Source of the DNA: an uncultured Collinsella sp.
GTDB lineage: Bacteria > Actinomycetota > Coriobacteriia > Coriobacteriales > Coriobacteriaceae
DNA length: 25,373 nucleotides
Reading direction: 5' to 3'
Assembly (NCBI GenBank): GCA_902475375.1
Contig: CABRZC010000018.1
Location: 1-25,373 of the forward strand
Shown in pieces: positions 1 to 6,371 of this stretch (within the stretch, counting starts at the first letter, position 1; every line of letters starts with the position of its first letter). Made by a program: the position numbers and the translations under genes. The notes under the pieces are model-generated. The model saw only the letters and a program-made list of their open reading frames with translations, did not search any database and was not told where the DNA came from.

Positions 1-348
1 CTAGGTATTTCTCAACAGCAGATGGCCGACCTGGCGCGTTCCGGCGAGCCTACCAAGATTTCCAGCATGTGCACGGTGTTTGCCGAAAGTGAGGTCATTA
101 GCCTGATCGGTCGCGGTGAGCCGCGCGAGAACATCGCACGTGGCGTGATCGACAGCGTGGTCTCGCGCGTGGCGACCATGGCCGGGCAGGCCGCGGGCGC
201 CCCGTACTACCTGACCGGTGGCCTGTGCGAGAACGCCTTCGTGGTGGAGCGGTTGGGCGAGCTGCTGGGGTCGCCGGTGACCACCTCGCCCCAGGCTCGC
301 TTTGCCGGTGCCATCGGCGCGGCGATTCGCGCACAGGCGCTCGATTAA
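1..348 (+). CDS. Acyl-CoA dehydratase activase (HgdC/BadF-type ATPase), C-terminal fragment
   Basis: This is the C-terminal ~115 residues of a gene that begins left of the window; the frame is open from base 1 and ends with TAA at 346-348. The stretch SSMCTVFAESEVISL is characteristic of the 2-hydroxyacyl-CoA dehydratase activator family (BadF/BadG/BcrA/BcrD ATPases). In that family a Cys at this point helps bind the [4Fe-4S] cluster bridging the dimer. The later part, with YYLTGGL and a C-terminal GAIGAA, matches the end of the ASKHA nucleotide-binding fold. These proteins use ATP to drive an electron into a dehydratase or a related reductase. The partner and substrate cannot be told from this fragment, which could belong to a longer fused activase. 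The Met codon at 22 is internal and not a real start. Confidence 0.8.
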   Translation, partial: LGISQQQMADLARSGEPTKISSMCTVFAESEVISLIGRGEPRENIARGVIDSVVSRVATMAGQAAGAPYYLTGGLCENAFVVERLGELLGSPVTTSPQARFAGAIGAAIRAQALD

Positions 349-370
349 TGCATCGGCCGTGGGCCTGCAT
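348..370 (+). other. Small hairpin after the activase gene
   Basis: ATGCA and GGCC pair with GGCC and TGCAT around a GTG loop, with a two-base bulge on the left side. No T-run follows, so it is at best a weak terminator or an mRNA 3' end. Confidence 0.3.
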
Positions 371-377
371 TCATGCG

Positions 378-383
378 TATACT
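378..383 (+). promoter_or_regulatory. Possible -10 element for selD
   Basis: TATACT lies 36 bases upstream of the selD ATG. No convincing -35 is present at 16-18 bases. A similar GCGTATA(TA)CT sequence occurs upstream of brnQ, which gives weak support for a shared promoter style. Confidence 0.3.
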
Positions 384-418
384 GGGAGGAAATGATTGAC
401 CGATGAGAGGAGGTATCG

Positions 419-1468
419 ATGGCTGACGATCAGATTAAGCTCACGTCTATGACTGCCGCGAGCGGTTGAGCCGCTAAGTTGGCTCCTGGAGCCCTCGCCC
501 AGGTCCTGGGCGACTTACCCAATGTGCATAACGACAACCTGCTCGTGGGGTTCGATACCTCCGACGATGCGAGTGTTTTTCGTGTTGGCGAAAACCTGGG
601 CCTCGTGCAGTCCGTCGACTTCTTCCCGCCGATGGTCGACGACCCGTTCCTGTTTGGTCAGATCGCGGCGGCCAACTCGCTGTCGGACATTTATGCCATG
701 GGTGGACGACCGAGCCATGCCATGAACCTGCTGTGCATTCCCAGTTGCCTGGGCGTCGAGGTCGCAGGTGAGATTCTGGCGGGTGGCGCCGACAAGTGCG
801 TCGAGGCTGGCTGCACCATCGCGGGCGGCCACACCATCAACGACGACGAGCCCAAGTACGGCCTGTCCGTGAGTGGCTTTGTCGCGCTCGACCGCATGCT
901 CGCCAACAGCGGTGCGCGCGTGGGCGATGTCCTACTGCTGACCAAGGCGATCGGCTCGGGCATTATCACCACGGCCATTAAGGGCGTGCTCATCGAGCAG
1001 GACGAGGCCGCAGCCATGTTTGACTCGATGCGCACCCTCAACGAGGCCCCGATTCGCCTGGCCGAGGGACTCGAGCTTCACGGCTGCACCGATGTCACGG
1101 GCTTTGGCCTGATCGGGCATGCGTGCGAGATGGCCGAGGGCTCGGGCGTGCAGATTGAGCTCGCGTCGGGGGCGGTGCCGCTCTTTGACCAGGTGCTCAA
1201 TATGGCGCGTCTGGGCATTATCCCTGCCGGCGCCTACCGCAACCAGGATTTCTTTGGCCTGCGCGTGGCGGCCGACGATGACCTGGAGCCGGGAATGCTG
1301 GATGCGCTGTACGATCCGCAGACCTCGGGCGGCCTGCTCATCGCAGCGCCTGCTGCCGATGTGGATGAGCTCGCCCGCCGCCTGCATGCCGAAGGTCGCG
1401 TTGCCGCCACAATCGGCCGCGTGTGCGAGGCGGTGCCGGGTGGTCCTGCCGTTCACGTTGTGCATTAA
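419..1468 (+). CDS. selD: Selenide, water dikinase SelD, itself a selenoprotein (Sec17 encoded by UGA)
   Basis: SelD makes selenophosphate from selenide and ATP, the selenium donor for Sec-tRNA and other selenium uses. The start is ATG 419, four bases after the strong Shine-Dalgarno AGGAGGT at 408-414. Translation runs 16 codons, meets UGA at 467-469, and continues in frame for 349 residues in total. Around the UGA the protein reads ASG-Sec-AAK. This places Sec17 and Lys20 exactly where E. coli SelD has catalytic Cys17 and Lys20. A SECIS-like hairpin follows at 496-512. Downstream the protein has the normal AIRS/PurM-like fold signatures (DDASVF, VQSVDFFPP, GGHTI, DVTGFGLIGH, DPQTSGGLL). A caller treating UGA as stop would begin at TTG 479 and lose the active-site loop. 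The gene heads the selD-yedF-DUF3343-desulfurase block. Confidence 0.95.
496..512 (+). promoter_or_regulatory. Candidate bacterial SECIS hairpin in selD mRNA
   Basis: CGCCCAG pairs with CTGGGCG (7 bp) around a GUC loop. The first loop base, a G, is at 503, 34 bases after the end of the UGA. Bacterial SECIS elements recognised by SelB lie just 3' of the UGA, with an apical loop beginning near G and a spacing of roughly 16-37 bases, so this fits. A second small hairpin at 481-493 (GGCTC/GAGCC, loop CTG) sits closer to the UGA. It could coexist as a lower structure or be the functional element instead, but its loop lacks an early G. Confidence 0.75.
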
Positions 1469-1484
1469 GGAAAACCGTTTATGC

Positions 1485-1514
1485 GACCGTCTACTGTTCT
1501 GGGCGGTCCCTTTT
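1485..1514 (+). terminator. Weak hairpin between selD and yedF (possible attenuator)
   Basis: GACCGTC (1485-1491) pairs with GGCGGTC (1502-1508), including one G-U pair, and CC then TTTT follow. It lies in the 59-base gap just before the yedF Shine-Dalgarno. It may reduce rather than stop read-through, since yedF belongs to the same module. Confidence 0.35.
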
Positions 1515-1527
1515 GAAAGGATTTGCT

Positions 1528-2154
1528 ATGTCTACCAAAATTGAAGTCAATGCCATGGGCGATGCCTGCCCGCTGCCCGTCGTCAAGACGCTCAAAGCTC
1601 TGAAGCAGCTTGATGGCGAGGGTGTTGTCGTGACCTCGGTCGACAACGAGACGGCCGTCAAGAACATCTCCAAGATGGCACAGGAAAAGGGCTGCACGGC
1701 CTCGGTCGAGAAGGTCGCCGATGCCGAGTGGCACGTGATCGTGGCGACCGCCGGCGCCGTTGCCGTGGCCGATCCTGAGCAGGACGGCGCCGCTTTCTGC
1801 GACGCCAGCGCCGGCAAGGGCAAGCTGGTCGTGGCCGTCTACACCGATTGCATGGGTCGCGGCGACGATGAGCTGGGCCACAAGCTCATGAAGGCCTTTA
1901 TCTTTGCCGTGACGCAGCAGGAGGAGCTGCCCGCCACGATGCTCTTCTACAACGGCGGCGCCAAACTCACCGTCGAGGGGTCGCCGGTGCTTGACGACCT
2001 CAAGGGCCTGGCCGAGCAGGGTGTCGAGATCCTTACCTGCGGCACCTGCCTCGACCACTTTGGCATTAAGGACCAGCTTGCCGTGGGCGATGTCACGAAC
2101 ATGTACGTGATCGTCGAAAAGATGGAGCAGGCCGGCCGCGTCGTGCGTCCGTAG
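1528..2154 (+). CDS. yedF: Selenium metabolism protein YedF (TusA/SirA-like domain plus DsrE-like domain)
   Basis: This 208-residue protein starts at ATG 1528 after a GAAAGGA Shine-Dalgarno (1515-1521). Residues ~1-75 form a TusA/SirA-like domain with DACPLPVVK near the N-terminus; the Cys of this CPxP motif carries persulfide sulfur in TusA proteins. The C-terminal half is a DsrE/F-like domain ending with CGTCLDHFGIKDQLAVG. This two-domain layout is that of the YedF family found beside selD, whose proposed role is selenium or sulfur transfer; the exact chemistry is not settled. It lies between selD and a DUF3343 gene and is probably co-transcribed with them. The open frame extends upstream to 1423 inside selD, but the ribosome site and the domain start support 1528. 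Confidence 0.92.
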   Translation: MSTKIEVNAMGDACPLPVVKTLKALKQLDGEGVVVTSVDNETAVKNISKMAQEKGCTASVEKVADAEWHVIVATAGAVAVADPEQDGAAFCDASAGKGKLVVAVYTDCMGRGDDELGHKLMKAFIFAVTQQEELPATMLFYNGGAKLTVEGSPVLDDLKGLAEQGVEILTCGTCLDHFGIKDQLAVGDVTNMYVIVEKMEQAGRVVRP

Positions 2155-2172
2155 CGCCTGGGTGGGATTGCC

Positions 2173-2424
2173 ATGAGAGAAAAGCGCCCGGCGCTTGTCA
2201 TCACGTTTCCCACCACGGCGGCCGCCATGGGCTGCGAGTCTCTGTGCCGTGAGCGTGGCCTTCCCGGGCGAACGATTCCCGTACCCGGAGAGGTTGCTGC
2301 CGGCTGCGGCCTGGCATGGAAAGCCCTGCCTGAAAATGAACCACTGCTGCGAAGCGAGCTTGCCGCGGCGGACGTTCCCACCGAGGGCTTTACTGTGATC
2401 GATATGTGGGAGGTCGTGCGATGA
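2173..2424 (+). CDS. DUF3343 protein, putative Se/S carrier
   Basis: A small 83-residue soluble protein starting at ATG 2173, preceded by GGGTGGGA (2160-2167). It has the DUF3343 pattern: an N-terminal strand (ALVITFPTTAAAM), a middle RTIPVPGEVAAGCGLAWK with a conserved-type Cys in the AGCG turn, and a compact C-terminus. Members of this family occur next to selD, yedF and the EF2568-type aminotransferase and have been called putative Se/S carriers, largely on genomic context. Its stop overlaps the start of the next gene (ATGA at 2421-2424), implying translational coupling. No enzymatic motif is visible, so the carrier role is inference from family and neighbours. Confidence 0.85.
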   Translation: MREKRPALVITFPTTAAAMGCESLCRERGLPGRTIPVPGEVAAGCGLAWKALPENEPLLRSELAAADVPTEGFTVIDMWEVVR

Positions 2425-3560
2425 TCTACCTGGATAACGCGGCGACGACCATGCACAGACCTCAGGCGGTCATCGATGCCGTGGTGCAGGCGATGTGCTC
2501 GCTCGGCAATGCTGGGCGAGGCGCCACGTCGGGTGCGCTCGACGCGGCGCGCACCATCCACAGCTGCCGCACCAAGCTTGCGCGCTTGCTGGGCTGCCCG
2601 CGGGTGGACCATATTTGTTTTACGCCCAACTCCACGGCGGCGCTCAACACCGCCATCAACGGCGTGGTGCGCCCCGGCGATCGTGTGGTCACGACGGTGC
2701 TCGAACACAACTCCGTGCTGCGTCCGCTCAACCGCCTGGCGGCAGAGCAGGGCGTGACTGTTGAGCATGCGGGCTGCGACACGAACGGCGTGCTCGACTA
2801 CGACGAGCTCGAGCAGCTGGTCACGCCGGGCACGCGTGCCGTGGTGGTGACACACGCCTCCAATGTGACCGGCAACGCGGTCGACATTGCACGCGTGGCT
2901 GCCATGGCCCATGCGGCCGGCGCGCTTGTGATCGTCGATGCCTCGCAGTCTGCCGGCACGGCGCATATCGATATGCAGGTCATGGGGCTCGACGTGGTGT
3001 GCTTTACCGGCCACAAGGGGCTCATGGGCCCGCAGGGGACCGGTGGCCTAGCCGTGGCGGAAGGCATTGACGTGGCTCCTTGGGCCATGGGTGGCACGGG
3101 CGTGCGCAGCTTCGATGCGCTGCAGCCGCAAGAGTGGCCCACGCGTCTTGAGGCGGGCACGCTCAACGGTCACGGTATCGCCGGCCTTTCCGCCGGCCTC
3201 GACGTTATCGAGGCCCAGGGCGGGGTAGAGGCGATTGCGGCACGCGAACGTGCGCTTGCCGAGCGCTTCCTCGCCGGCGTTCGCGACATTCCCGGCATTG
3301 CGCTCTACGGTGCGTTTGACCAGCCCGTGCGCTCGGCGATCGTTTCGCTTAACGTGGGCGATATCGATTCGGCCGAGGTCTCGGACGCGCTCATGCAAGG
3401 GTGGGGGATTGCGACGCGCCCCGGCGCCCACTGCGCTCCGCTCATGCACCGCGCACTGGGGACCGAGCGCCAGGGTGTCGTTCGCTTCTCGTTTGGGTAT
3501 TTCAACACGGACGAGGAAGTCGACACCGCGATTGACGCTCTGCACGATTTAGCCTGCTAA
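2421..3560 (+). CDS. Cysteine desulfurase family protein (class V aminotransferase, EF2568 type)
   Basis: A 379-residue PLP enzyme starting at ATG 2421 (MIYLDNAATT), preceded by GGGAGGT at 2408-2414 and overlapping the DUF3343 stop. The N-terminal YLDNAATT motif is typical of NifS/IscS/SufS-like enzymes. The PLP lysine is K199 in FTGHKG, and a candidate catalytic Cys is C338 in RPGAHCAP, followed by RFSFGYFNT. The family removes sulfur, or selenium, from cysteine or selenocysteine and passes it on as persulfide or perselenide. In the selD-linked subgroup it is proposed to supply selenium to SelD or to a labile selenium cofactor. A role in selenium delivery here is inferred from its coupling to DUF3343, yedF and selD. 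General Fe-S assembly cannot be excluded from sequence. Confidence 0.88.
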   Translation: MIYLDNAATTMHRPQAVIDAVVQAMCSLGNAGRGATSGALDAARTIHSCRTKLARLLGCPRVDHICFTPNSTAALNTAINGVVRPGDRVVTTVLEHNSVLRPLNRLAAEQGVTVEHAGCDTNGVLDYDELEQLVTPGTRAVVVTHASNVTGNAVDIARVAAMAHAAGALVIVDASQSAGTAHIDMQVMGLDVVCFTGHKGLMGPQGTGGLAVAEGIDVAPWAMGGTGVRSFDALQPQEWPTRLEAGTLNGHGIAGLSAGLDVIEAQGGVEAIAARERALAERFLAGVRDIPGIALYGAFDQPVRSAIVSLNVGDIDSAEVSDALMQGWGIATRPGAHCAPLMHRALGTERQGVVRFSFGYFNTDEEVDTAIDALHDLAC

Positions 3561-3574
3561 AGCGTATATACTTG

Positions 3575-3607
3575 CGGGACGGGTCTTTTGCCCGTCCCGT
3601 TTTGTTT
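3575..3607 (+). terminator. Rho-independent terminator of the selD block
   Basis: A 9-bp perfect stem (CGGGACGGG with CCCGTCCCG, 3575-3583 and 3591-3599) has loop TCTTTTG and is followed by TTTTGTTT. It ends the selD-yedF-DUF3343-desulfurase unit 14 bases after the last stop codon. A TATACT at 3567-3572 could be a -10 for brnQ; if so, the hairpin would fall at the 5' end of the brnQ mRNA. Confidence 0.85.
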
Positions 3608-3626
3608 CGACCCGAAAGGTGGTCCT

Positions 3627-4985
3627 ATGGCATCATCCGCCCCGCGCGGTCTGCGCTCCGACCATGTCCTCACCGTCGGCATCGCCCTGTTCTCGATGCT
3701 CTTTGGCGCCGGCAACCTCATTATTCCGCCGCTGCTGGCGCTGCAGGCGGGCTCTGCCACGCCGCTCGCCATGCTCGGCTTTCTGATTGCCGCCATCGGC
3801 CTTCCCGTCATGGGCTTTATCGCCGTGGCACTTGCCGGAACGGCGCGCGAGCTTGCCGGTCGTGTGCACCCCAAGTTTGGCGAGTTTTTTGTCGCGGCGG
3901 TGTATCTGGCTATCGGTCCGTGTCTGGCCATTCCGCGTACGAGTTCCACGGCCTTCGAGATGCTGGTGCCGCTGCTGCCCGAGGGTGTCTCGCTCGGCAC
4001 GGCCCGCCTGGTGTTTGCCGTCGCCTTCTTTGCCGTCGCCTTTGTGCTCACGCTGCGCCCGGGTGTCATTACGCGCGTGCTCGGCCGCATTACGGGCCCC
4101 GCGCTCATCGCCCTTATCGTATTGGTCGTGGGCGCTGCCGTGGTCTCGCCGCTGGGTTCCGCTGCCGCGCCGCAGGCTCCTTACGATGCCGGTGCCGCCG
4201 TGCAGGGCTTTTTGACCGGCTATCAGACCATGGACCTGCTCGCGTCGCTCGCCTTTGGCATCATCATCGCCGAGACCATCCACGAGCTGGGCGTTACCGA
4301 CGACAAGCGCGTGGCCTTCGAGATTTCGCGCTCCGGCGTGATCGCTGGTGTGCTCATGGCCATCATCTACTGCGGTCTGGCGCTTGCCGGCACGCAGCTG
4401 AGCACCGTGATGCCCGATGCCACCAACGGAGCCGCCATCCTCGCCCGCTCGGCCTCCATGCACTTTGGCCTTGCCGGCACGGTCGTGGTCTTTGCGATCT
4501 TCTTCCTCGCCTGCATGAACGTATGCATCGGCCTCATCAGCTGCTGCTCGCGTTACTTCTGCGAGACGTATGTGGTCGAAGGGGGAGCAGAGGCTTCCGA
4601 GGAGGCCATGCGCCGTCCCTTTGCGATACTCGCCTTTGTGTTCGCGGCGTTTTCGTGCGTGCTCTCAAACGTGGGTCTCGACGTGATCCTCATGTTCTCG
4701 GTGCCCATGCTCAACGCCCTGTACCCTGTTGCAATTGTTCTGGTGCTTATGGGCCTAGTGCACGGTTTTTGCGACGCGCATCCGCAGGTGTGGGTCTGGG
4801 TCGGCGGCGTTGTCGCGGTGCAGAGCGTGATCACCTCGATCCGCGACGCGTTCTTTGCAGGCGTGTGGCTGCCGTTCGATGCGCTGCCGCTGGCCGACAT
4901 TGGAGCCGCATGGGCGCCGGTTGCCGTGGTGGCGTTTGTGATTGGCCTGCTCCACAGCCGGTTTGTCGCACATTCGAGGAGCTAG
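3627..4985 (+). CDS. brnQ: Branched-chain amino acid transport system II carrier protein (LIVCS family)
   Basis: A 452-residue integral membrane protein starting at ATG 3627, preceded by GAAAGGTGGT (3614-3623). It has about twelve hydrophobic segments. Near the N-terminus it shows the family signature FSMLFGAGNLIIPP, and slightly later FLIAAIGLPVMGF. BrnQ proteins are sodium or proton symporters that bring leucine, isoleucine and valine into the cell. Length and start match the family. It sits between the selenium block and two tRNA genes, separated by a terminator upstream and its own spacer downstream, so it is probably a separate transcription unit. No link to selenium is evident. Confidence 0.92.
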   Translation: MASSAPRGLRSDHVLTVGIALFSMLFGAGNLIIPPLLALQAGSATPLAMLGFLIAAIGLPVMGFIAVALAGTARELAGRVHPKFGEFFVAAVYLAIGPCLAIPRTSSTAFEMLVPLLPEGVSLGTARLVFAVAFFAVAFVLTLRPGVITRVLGRITGPALIALIVLVVGAAVVSPLGSAAAPQAPYDAGAAVQGFLTGYQTMDLLASLAFGIIIAETIHELGVTDDKRVAFEISRSGVIAGVLMAIIYCGLALAGTQLSTVMPDATNGAAILARSASMHFGLAGTVVVFAIFFLACMNVCIGLISCCSRYFCETYVVEGGAEASEEAMRRPFAILAFVFAAFSCVLSNVGLDVILMFSVPMLNALYPVAIVLVLMGLVHGFCDAHPQVWVWVGGVVAVQSVITSIRDAFFAGVWLPFDALPLADIGAAWAPVAVVAFVIGLLHSRFVAHSRS

Positions 4986-4996
4986 GGTATCGTCGC

Positions 4997-5025
4997 TTGC
5001 ACAGGCGGGGAGTCTCCCCTATAAT
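4997..5025 (+). promoter_or_regulatory. Sigma-70-type promoter for the tRNA-Pro/tRNA-Gly unit
   Basis: TTGCAC (4997-5002) and TATAAT (5020-5025) are separated by exactly 17 bases, close to consensus. The predicted start near 5032 lies about 45 bases before tRNA-Pro. The spacer contains the 13-base palindrome GGGGAGTCTCCCC (5007-5019). Confidence 0.75.
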
Positions 5026-5076
5026 TTCCTTCGCTTTGGGACACGCAAGGTTTAGACCTTAGCTGCTCAACACCTT

Positions 5077-5153
5077 CGGGACGTGGCGCAGTTTGGTAGC
5101 GCGCCTGCTTTGGGAGCAGGATGTCGCAGGTTCAAATCCTGTCGTCCCGACCA
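5077..5153 (+). tRNA. tRNA-Pro (anticodon UGG)
   Basis: A full cloverleaf is visible. The acceptor CGGGACG pairs with CGTCCCG, the anticodon stem CTGCT/AGCAG encloses TTTGGGA with TGG in the centre, and the T-arm loop is TTCAAAT. The 3' CCA is encoded, giving 77 bases. It is the first gene of a two-tRNA unit, six bases before tRNA-Gly. Confidence 0.97.
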
Positions 5154-5159
5154 TATCTT

Positions 5160-5233
5160 GCGGGCGTAGTTCAATGGTAGAACCCCAGCCTTCCAAGCTG
5201 ATGACGCGGGTTCGATTCCCGTCGCCCGCTCCA
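5160..5233 (+). tRNA. tRNA-Gly (anticodon UCC)
   Basis: Acceptor GCGGGCG pairs with CGCCCGC, the anticodon loop CTTCCAA carries TCC, the T-loop is TTCGATT, and CCA is encoded. The gene is 74 bases long. It follows tRNA-Pro directly and ends at a strong terminator. Confidence 0.97.
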
Positions 5234-5242
5234 AGTAATTTG

Positions 5243-5281
5243 CAGGTCAGAGGTACGTTTACTTCTGACCTGTTTTGTTTT
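5243..5281 (+). terminator. Rho-independent terminator of the tRNA-Pro/Gly unit
   Basis: CAGGTCAGA (5243-5251) pairs perfectly with TCTGACCTG (5264-5272), followed by TTTTGTTTT. It lies ten bases after the tRNA-Gly CCA. Confidence 0.88.
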
Positions 5282-5349
5282 GACCGTCCGACGCGGGGCC
5301 TTTGCATTGGCAATGCTCGTCCCTGCTGATTAGGAAAGAAGTGACTGAC

Positions 5350-6186
5350 ATGGCAGATTTCAAGGCAGAATACCCCATCCCCGACTGCCTGGCGCCTGCC
5401 GCAATCGAGACCAAGACCGAGGCCGCCGGCGTTACCAAGGCCAGTCTGCCTGCCTCGAAGGCATTTTTGCTCGCCATGTTCGCCGGCGCGTTCATCGCCT
5501 TCGGCGGTCTGTTCTTCACGGTCTTTCTGAGCGATGCGTCCCTTGGCTGGGGCGCTCAGCGCTTTGTGGGCGGCCTGTGCTTTTGCCTGGGACTGGTGCT
5601 CGTGCTCATTTGCGGCGCGGAACTGTTTACCGGCAACTCGCTTATGGTCTGCGCGCTCAAGAGCAAAAAGATCACGCTCGTCCAGATGCTCAAGGCTTGG
5701 GTCGTTGTGTGGATCGGCAACTTTGCCGGCGCGCTGTTCGTTGTCTTTTTGGTTTACATGGCAGCTATTTATAAGCTCAACGGCGAGGCCGTTGCCAACA
5801 CCATGGTGAGTGTCGCCGCCGGTAAGGTTTCGATTGACGCCGTCACCATCTTCTTCCGCGGCATTCTGTGCAACATCTTTGTGTGCCTGGCTGTATGGAT
5901 CGGTACCGCCGGCAAGACCGTGGTCGATAAAGTCGTGGGTATTATGCTGCCTATCGCCGCCTTTGTGTCATGCGGTTTTGAGCACTGCGTTGCCAACATG
6001 TACTTTTTGCCCATGGGTGCCGTGATGCACGCGTGCGGCTATGGAGCCGATGTCGCCGGCGCCGATGCCCTCAACGCCGCCGGGTTGGCGCTCAACCTTT
6101 CGGTCGCCACGCTGGGCAATATCGTAGGTGGCGCCCTGATCGTGGCGCTGGGCTACTGGTTTATCTACGCCAACAAAGAGTCCTAA
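5350..6186 (+). CDS. Formate/nitrite transporter (FNT) family channel
   Basis: A 278-residue membrane protein with six hydrophobic segments. The N-terminus has the FNT pattern (KAFLLAMFAGAFIAFGGLFF), followed by the first half-repeat GAELFTGNSLM and the second-half motif FVSCGFEHCVANMYFLP, both diagnostic of FocA/NirC proteins. FNT channels move formate, nitrite or hydrosulfide across the inner membrane as pentamers. ATG 5350 is chosen, with GGAAAG at 5333-5338 upstream; an in-frame GTG at 5341 is too close to that site. Its place just before selA is suggestive, because formate dehydrogenases are the commonest bacterial selenoproteins, so formate is a reasonable guess for substrate. Nitrite or hydrosulfide transport cannot be excluded, and no formate dehydrogenase gene is in the window. 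Confidence 0.9.
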   Translation: MADFKAEYPIPDCLAPAAIETKTEAAGVTKASLPASKAFLLAMFAGAFIAFGGLFFTVFLSDASLGWGAQRFVGGLCFCLGLVLVLICGAELFTGNSLMVCALKSKKITLVQMLKAWVVVWIGNFAGALFVVFLVYMAAIYKLNGEAVANTMVSVAAGKVSIDAVTIFFRGILCNIFVCLAVWIGTAGKTVVDKVVGIMLPIAAFVSCGFEHCVANMYFLPMGAVMHACGYGADVAGADALNAAGLALNLSVATLGNIVGGALIVALGYWFIYANKES

Positions 6187-6209
6187 AGGACCCAACCCAT
6201 AACCGACCA

Positions 6210-6294
6210 AAAAGGGACAGGTTTATTTTGGCAGGTTTTGGACGAGGCGCTTCGCCGTCTTGTCGCGAGCTGCCATAATGGACCTGTCCCTTTT
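6210..6294. repeat. Inverted repeat with GGGACAGG arms between the FNT gene and selA
   Basis: AAAAGGGACAGGT (6210-6222) is exactly complementary to ACCTGTCCCTTTT (6282-6294). The inside contains a small hairpin, GGCG-CTT-CGCC, at 6246-6256. The 26 bases at 6214-6239 recur exactly, reverse-complemented, at 19383-19408. The T-rich 3' ends on both strands would allow bidirectional termination, so it may separate the FNT gene from selA. Confidence 0.8.
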
Positions 6295-6371
6295 GTATTC
6301 GCGTCGTCACATTTTGGCCGATGACGACCAAGGGGGGGCTGCTTTTTATTGATTATGTCGAAGGGCTTTCC

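Noticed and set aside
479..1468. selD starting at TTG 479
   Set aside because: It lacks a ribosome site and omits the catalytic loop. The UGA-containing start at 419 has an excellent Shine-Dalgarno and restores the full active site.
3572..5062. A 496-codon plus-strand frame overlapping brnQ
   Set aside because: Its Arg/Cys/His-rich composition is that of an out-of-frame read, and BrnQ in the other frame is unambiguous.
5093..5329. Short open frames across the two tRNA genes
   Set aside because: They overlap intact tRNA cloverleaves and a terminator.
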